From contig JAYWEL010000211.1 in NCBI GenBank assembly GCA_043779285.1, positions 1-7,919 on the forward strand: 7,919 nucleotides of DNA, read 5' to 3'. This document shows, one piece after another, positions 6,940 through 7,919 of this stretch. Under the pieces are notes generated by a model. It worked only from the letters and a program-made list of their open reading frames with translations. It searched no databases and was not told the DNA's origin. The translations under genes were made by a program, and so were the position numbers. Within the stretch, counting starts at the first letter, position 1; the number at the start of each line of letters is the position of its first letter. Source of the DNA: MGR-bin208 sp043779285 (lineage in GTDB: Bacteria; Bacteroidota; Bacteroidia; Chitinophagales; Chitinophagaceae).

Positions 6940-7590
6940 TCAGATTTTACGTCTGATGATAATGGGGTCGCTTCCTTTATACAAACTTTCATTATTGCCA
7001 TATTTCTCCAAAAACTGTTCGAGTTCACGGGAAGAGGCGGTAATCACAAATGTTCCAAACAAAGGGTCATACTCATGCCTGATCCTCACTTTGTCATCCA
7101 AAATAATTTCTTTGATATAATCCCCGTTAAGAAAACAAATTGTCAGGGTATTATTATTTTCCCACTTAAGTTTTGCAATACTAGATGTTACTTTTCCTAA
7201 ATCGTATTCCTTTTCTCCTTTATTATTTAAACATTCTTCCGGTAAAAGGTTAAGATAATATTGATCACTGATTTTAGCTATCCCCGCTAGCCATGTATAA
7301 TCCAGGTTATTTTCCCGGAAACTGATCACATAATGCTTTGTAATAAAAATTGAATCTTCCCGGGTGTATTTCCAGTCTTTATCTTTCATTTCAGGATCGG
7401 TAAATATATTTTTAAATTTACTGTTCTTAAATTTCTGAACAAGAATAGTTTTTGAATCTGAACCGTTCCATAACCCTTCGATACGATTATCTGTAATAAT
7501 ATTATTCTGCGTAATCAACGGCTGCACAATTGTTAAACAGGAAGATAACATCAACAATATAGAAAAACCGGTAATAAGATACATTCTCAT
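6940..7590 (-). CDS. Putative lipoprotein of unknown function, paralogous C-terminal domain to its upstream neighbour
   Basis: This 216-residue protein has a lipoprotein signal: MRMYLITG, a hydrophobic core, then lipobox LSSC with the modifiable cysteine at position 18. It should therefore be tethered to the envelope. The mature part is strand-rich with several Trp and Tyr residues (for example IEGLWNGSDS near 38-47 and LDYTWLAGI). No enzymatic motif is visible. Roughly the last 70 residues match the C-terminus of the gene before it: DDKVRIRHE, then ITASSRELEQF and KYGNNESLYKG, with H172 in the IRHE core. The start ATG at 7590 lies 9 bp after that gene's stop, with a second in-frame ATG two codons further on. 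Its TGA is 4 bp before the kinase ATG, so it is almost certainly co-transcribed with the four-TM kinase. A role as a sensed or modulating envelope partner of that kinase is inference. I do not recognise the family. Confidence 0.85.
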   Translation of the reverse strand: MRMYLITGFSILLMLSSCLTIVQPLITQNNIITDNRIEGLWNGSDSKTILVQKFKNSKFKNIFTDPEMKDKDWKYTREDSIFITKHYVISFRENNLDYTWLAGIAKISDQYYLNLLPEECLNNKGEKEYDLGKVTSSIAKLKWENNNTLTICFLNGDYIKEIILDDKVRIRHEYDPLFGTFVITASSRELEQFLEKYGNNESLYKGSDPIIIRRKI

Positions 7591-7599
7591 ATACTAGAT

Positions 7600-7919
7600 T
7601 TAATAATCAATGATGCGACTGCAATAGTTAATGTTTCCTGCATAAGCTTCCGGGTTATCTCCATATTTAATGATAAATTTTTGGAGATCATCTGTAGAAG
7701 CGGTGATCAGGCTTTTGCCATCCACTATTTCATGCCGGATATTTATCTTATTATCTGATATCAATTTGTCAAGAAAAGATTTTTCAAACAACCTGATCTC
7801 AAAATGATTATTGTCCTTAAAATCGCAGCGGTAATTCGAATGAACTTTTATAAAATGCTCTTTATAAAACCTGTTTACATTTTTTTGAGAAGGCATTTCA
7901 GCTGGGTAATAATCCAGGT
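7600..7919 (-). CDS. Hypothetical protein, 5' end off the window, paralog of the downstream lipoprotein
   Basis: The frame ends at the TAA at 7600-7602 and stays open to the right edge (about 105 visible residues). The ATG at 7896 is preceded in frame by ...LDYYPAE with no stop, so it is probably internal and the gene starts beyond 7919. The downstream lipoprotein has a similar stretch (YYLNLLPEE) about the same distance from the shared core, which supports this. The C-terminus carries DNKINIRHE, LITASTDDLQKF and KYGDNPEAYAG, matching the lipoprotein's tail at about 17 of 38 positions by eye. The N-terminal signal cannot be seen, but a secreted or lipoprotein form like its neighbour is likely. 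It is followed after 9 bp by the lipoprotein gene and so heads the visible part of the operon. The family was not recognised and no catalytic residues are evident. Confidence 0.75.
   Translation of the reverse strand, partial: LDYYPAEMPSQKNVNRFYKEHFIKVHSNYRCDFKDNNHFEIRLFEKSFLDKLISDNKINIRHEIVDGKSLITASTDDLQKFIIKYGDNPEAYAGNINYCSRIIDY

Noticed and set aside
6936..7028. Longer N-terminus for the four-TM kinase, starting at 7028 or 6992
   Set aside because: It would overlap the lipoprotein gene by 89 or 53 bp, and the added residues look like an out-of-frame reading of that gene. The ATG at 6935 sits 4 bp after its stop.
6910..7200. Plus-strand frames across the lipoprotein/kinase junction
   Set aside because: They overlap two well-supported minus-strand genes and show no domain or signal of their own.
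7894..7896. ATG as the start of the rightmost gene
   Set aside because: The frame continues without a stop to the window edge, and the paralogous lipoprotein has matching sequence upstream of the equivalent point.

Overview
The window is AT-rich and reads as a piece of a Bacteroidota chromosome, probably from the Chitinophagaceae/Sphingobacteriia side. The clues are a periplasmic two-component beta-propeller/Y_Y_Y sensor joined to a LytS-type (His_kinase/HATPase) transmitter, a LytTR response regulator, an OmpA-like protein, Sec/lipoprotein signals on small proteins of unknown function, and the lack of strong Shine-Dalgarno sequences. Species cannot be fixed from the sequence alone.

Layout: on the plus strand, the 3' end of an OmpA-family gene (1-641) enters from the left edge. 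Everything else is on the minus strand and runs right to left: a 5'-truncated gene (7919-7600), a lipoprotein gene (7590-6940), a four-TM LytS-type histidine kinase (6935-5811), a large sensor histidine kinase with a periplasmic beta-propeller (5706-2428), a 379-bp non-coding gap, a LytTR response regulator (2048-1302) and a small secreted protein (1281-661). The OmpA-like gene and the small secreted protein converge, with 19 bp between their stops.

The minus-strand genes fall into tightly spaced groups. The first three have gaps of 9 and 4 bp, and the regulator and the secreted protein have a gap of 20 bp. Larger gaps (104 and 379 bp) separate the second kinase from its neighbours. The likely circuit is two membrane kinases with nearly the same cytoplasmic transmitter but completely different input modules, feeding one LytTR DNA-binding regulator. 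The two small upstream proteins share a C-terminal domain and may be accessory or sensed components; that role is inference from gene order.

The non-coding gap between the second kinase and the regulator holds a 148-bp imperfect palindrome (2134-2281). It has perfect 16-bp outer arms and a perfect 10-bp inner stem that share exactly the same centre, which looks like a MITE-like or REP-like intergenic element. No tRNA, rRNA, CRISPR array, transposase gene or convincing intrinsic terminator was seen.
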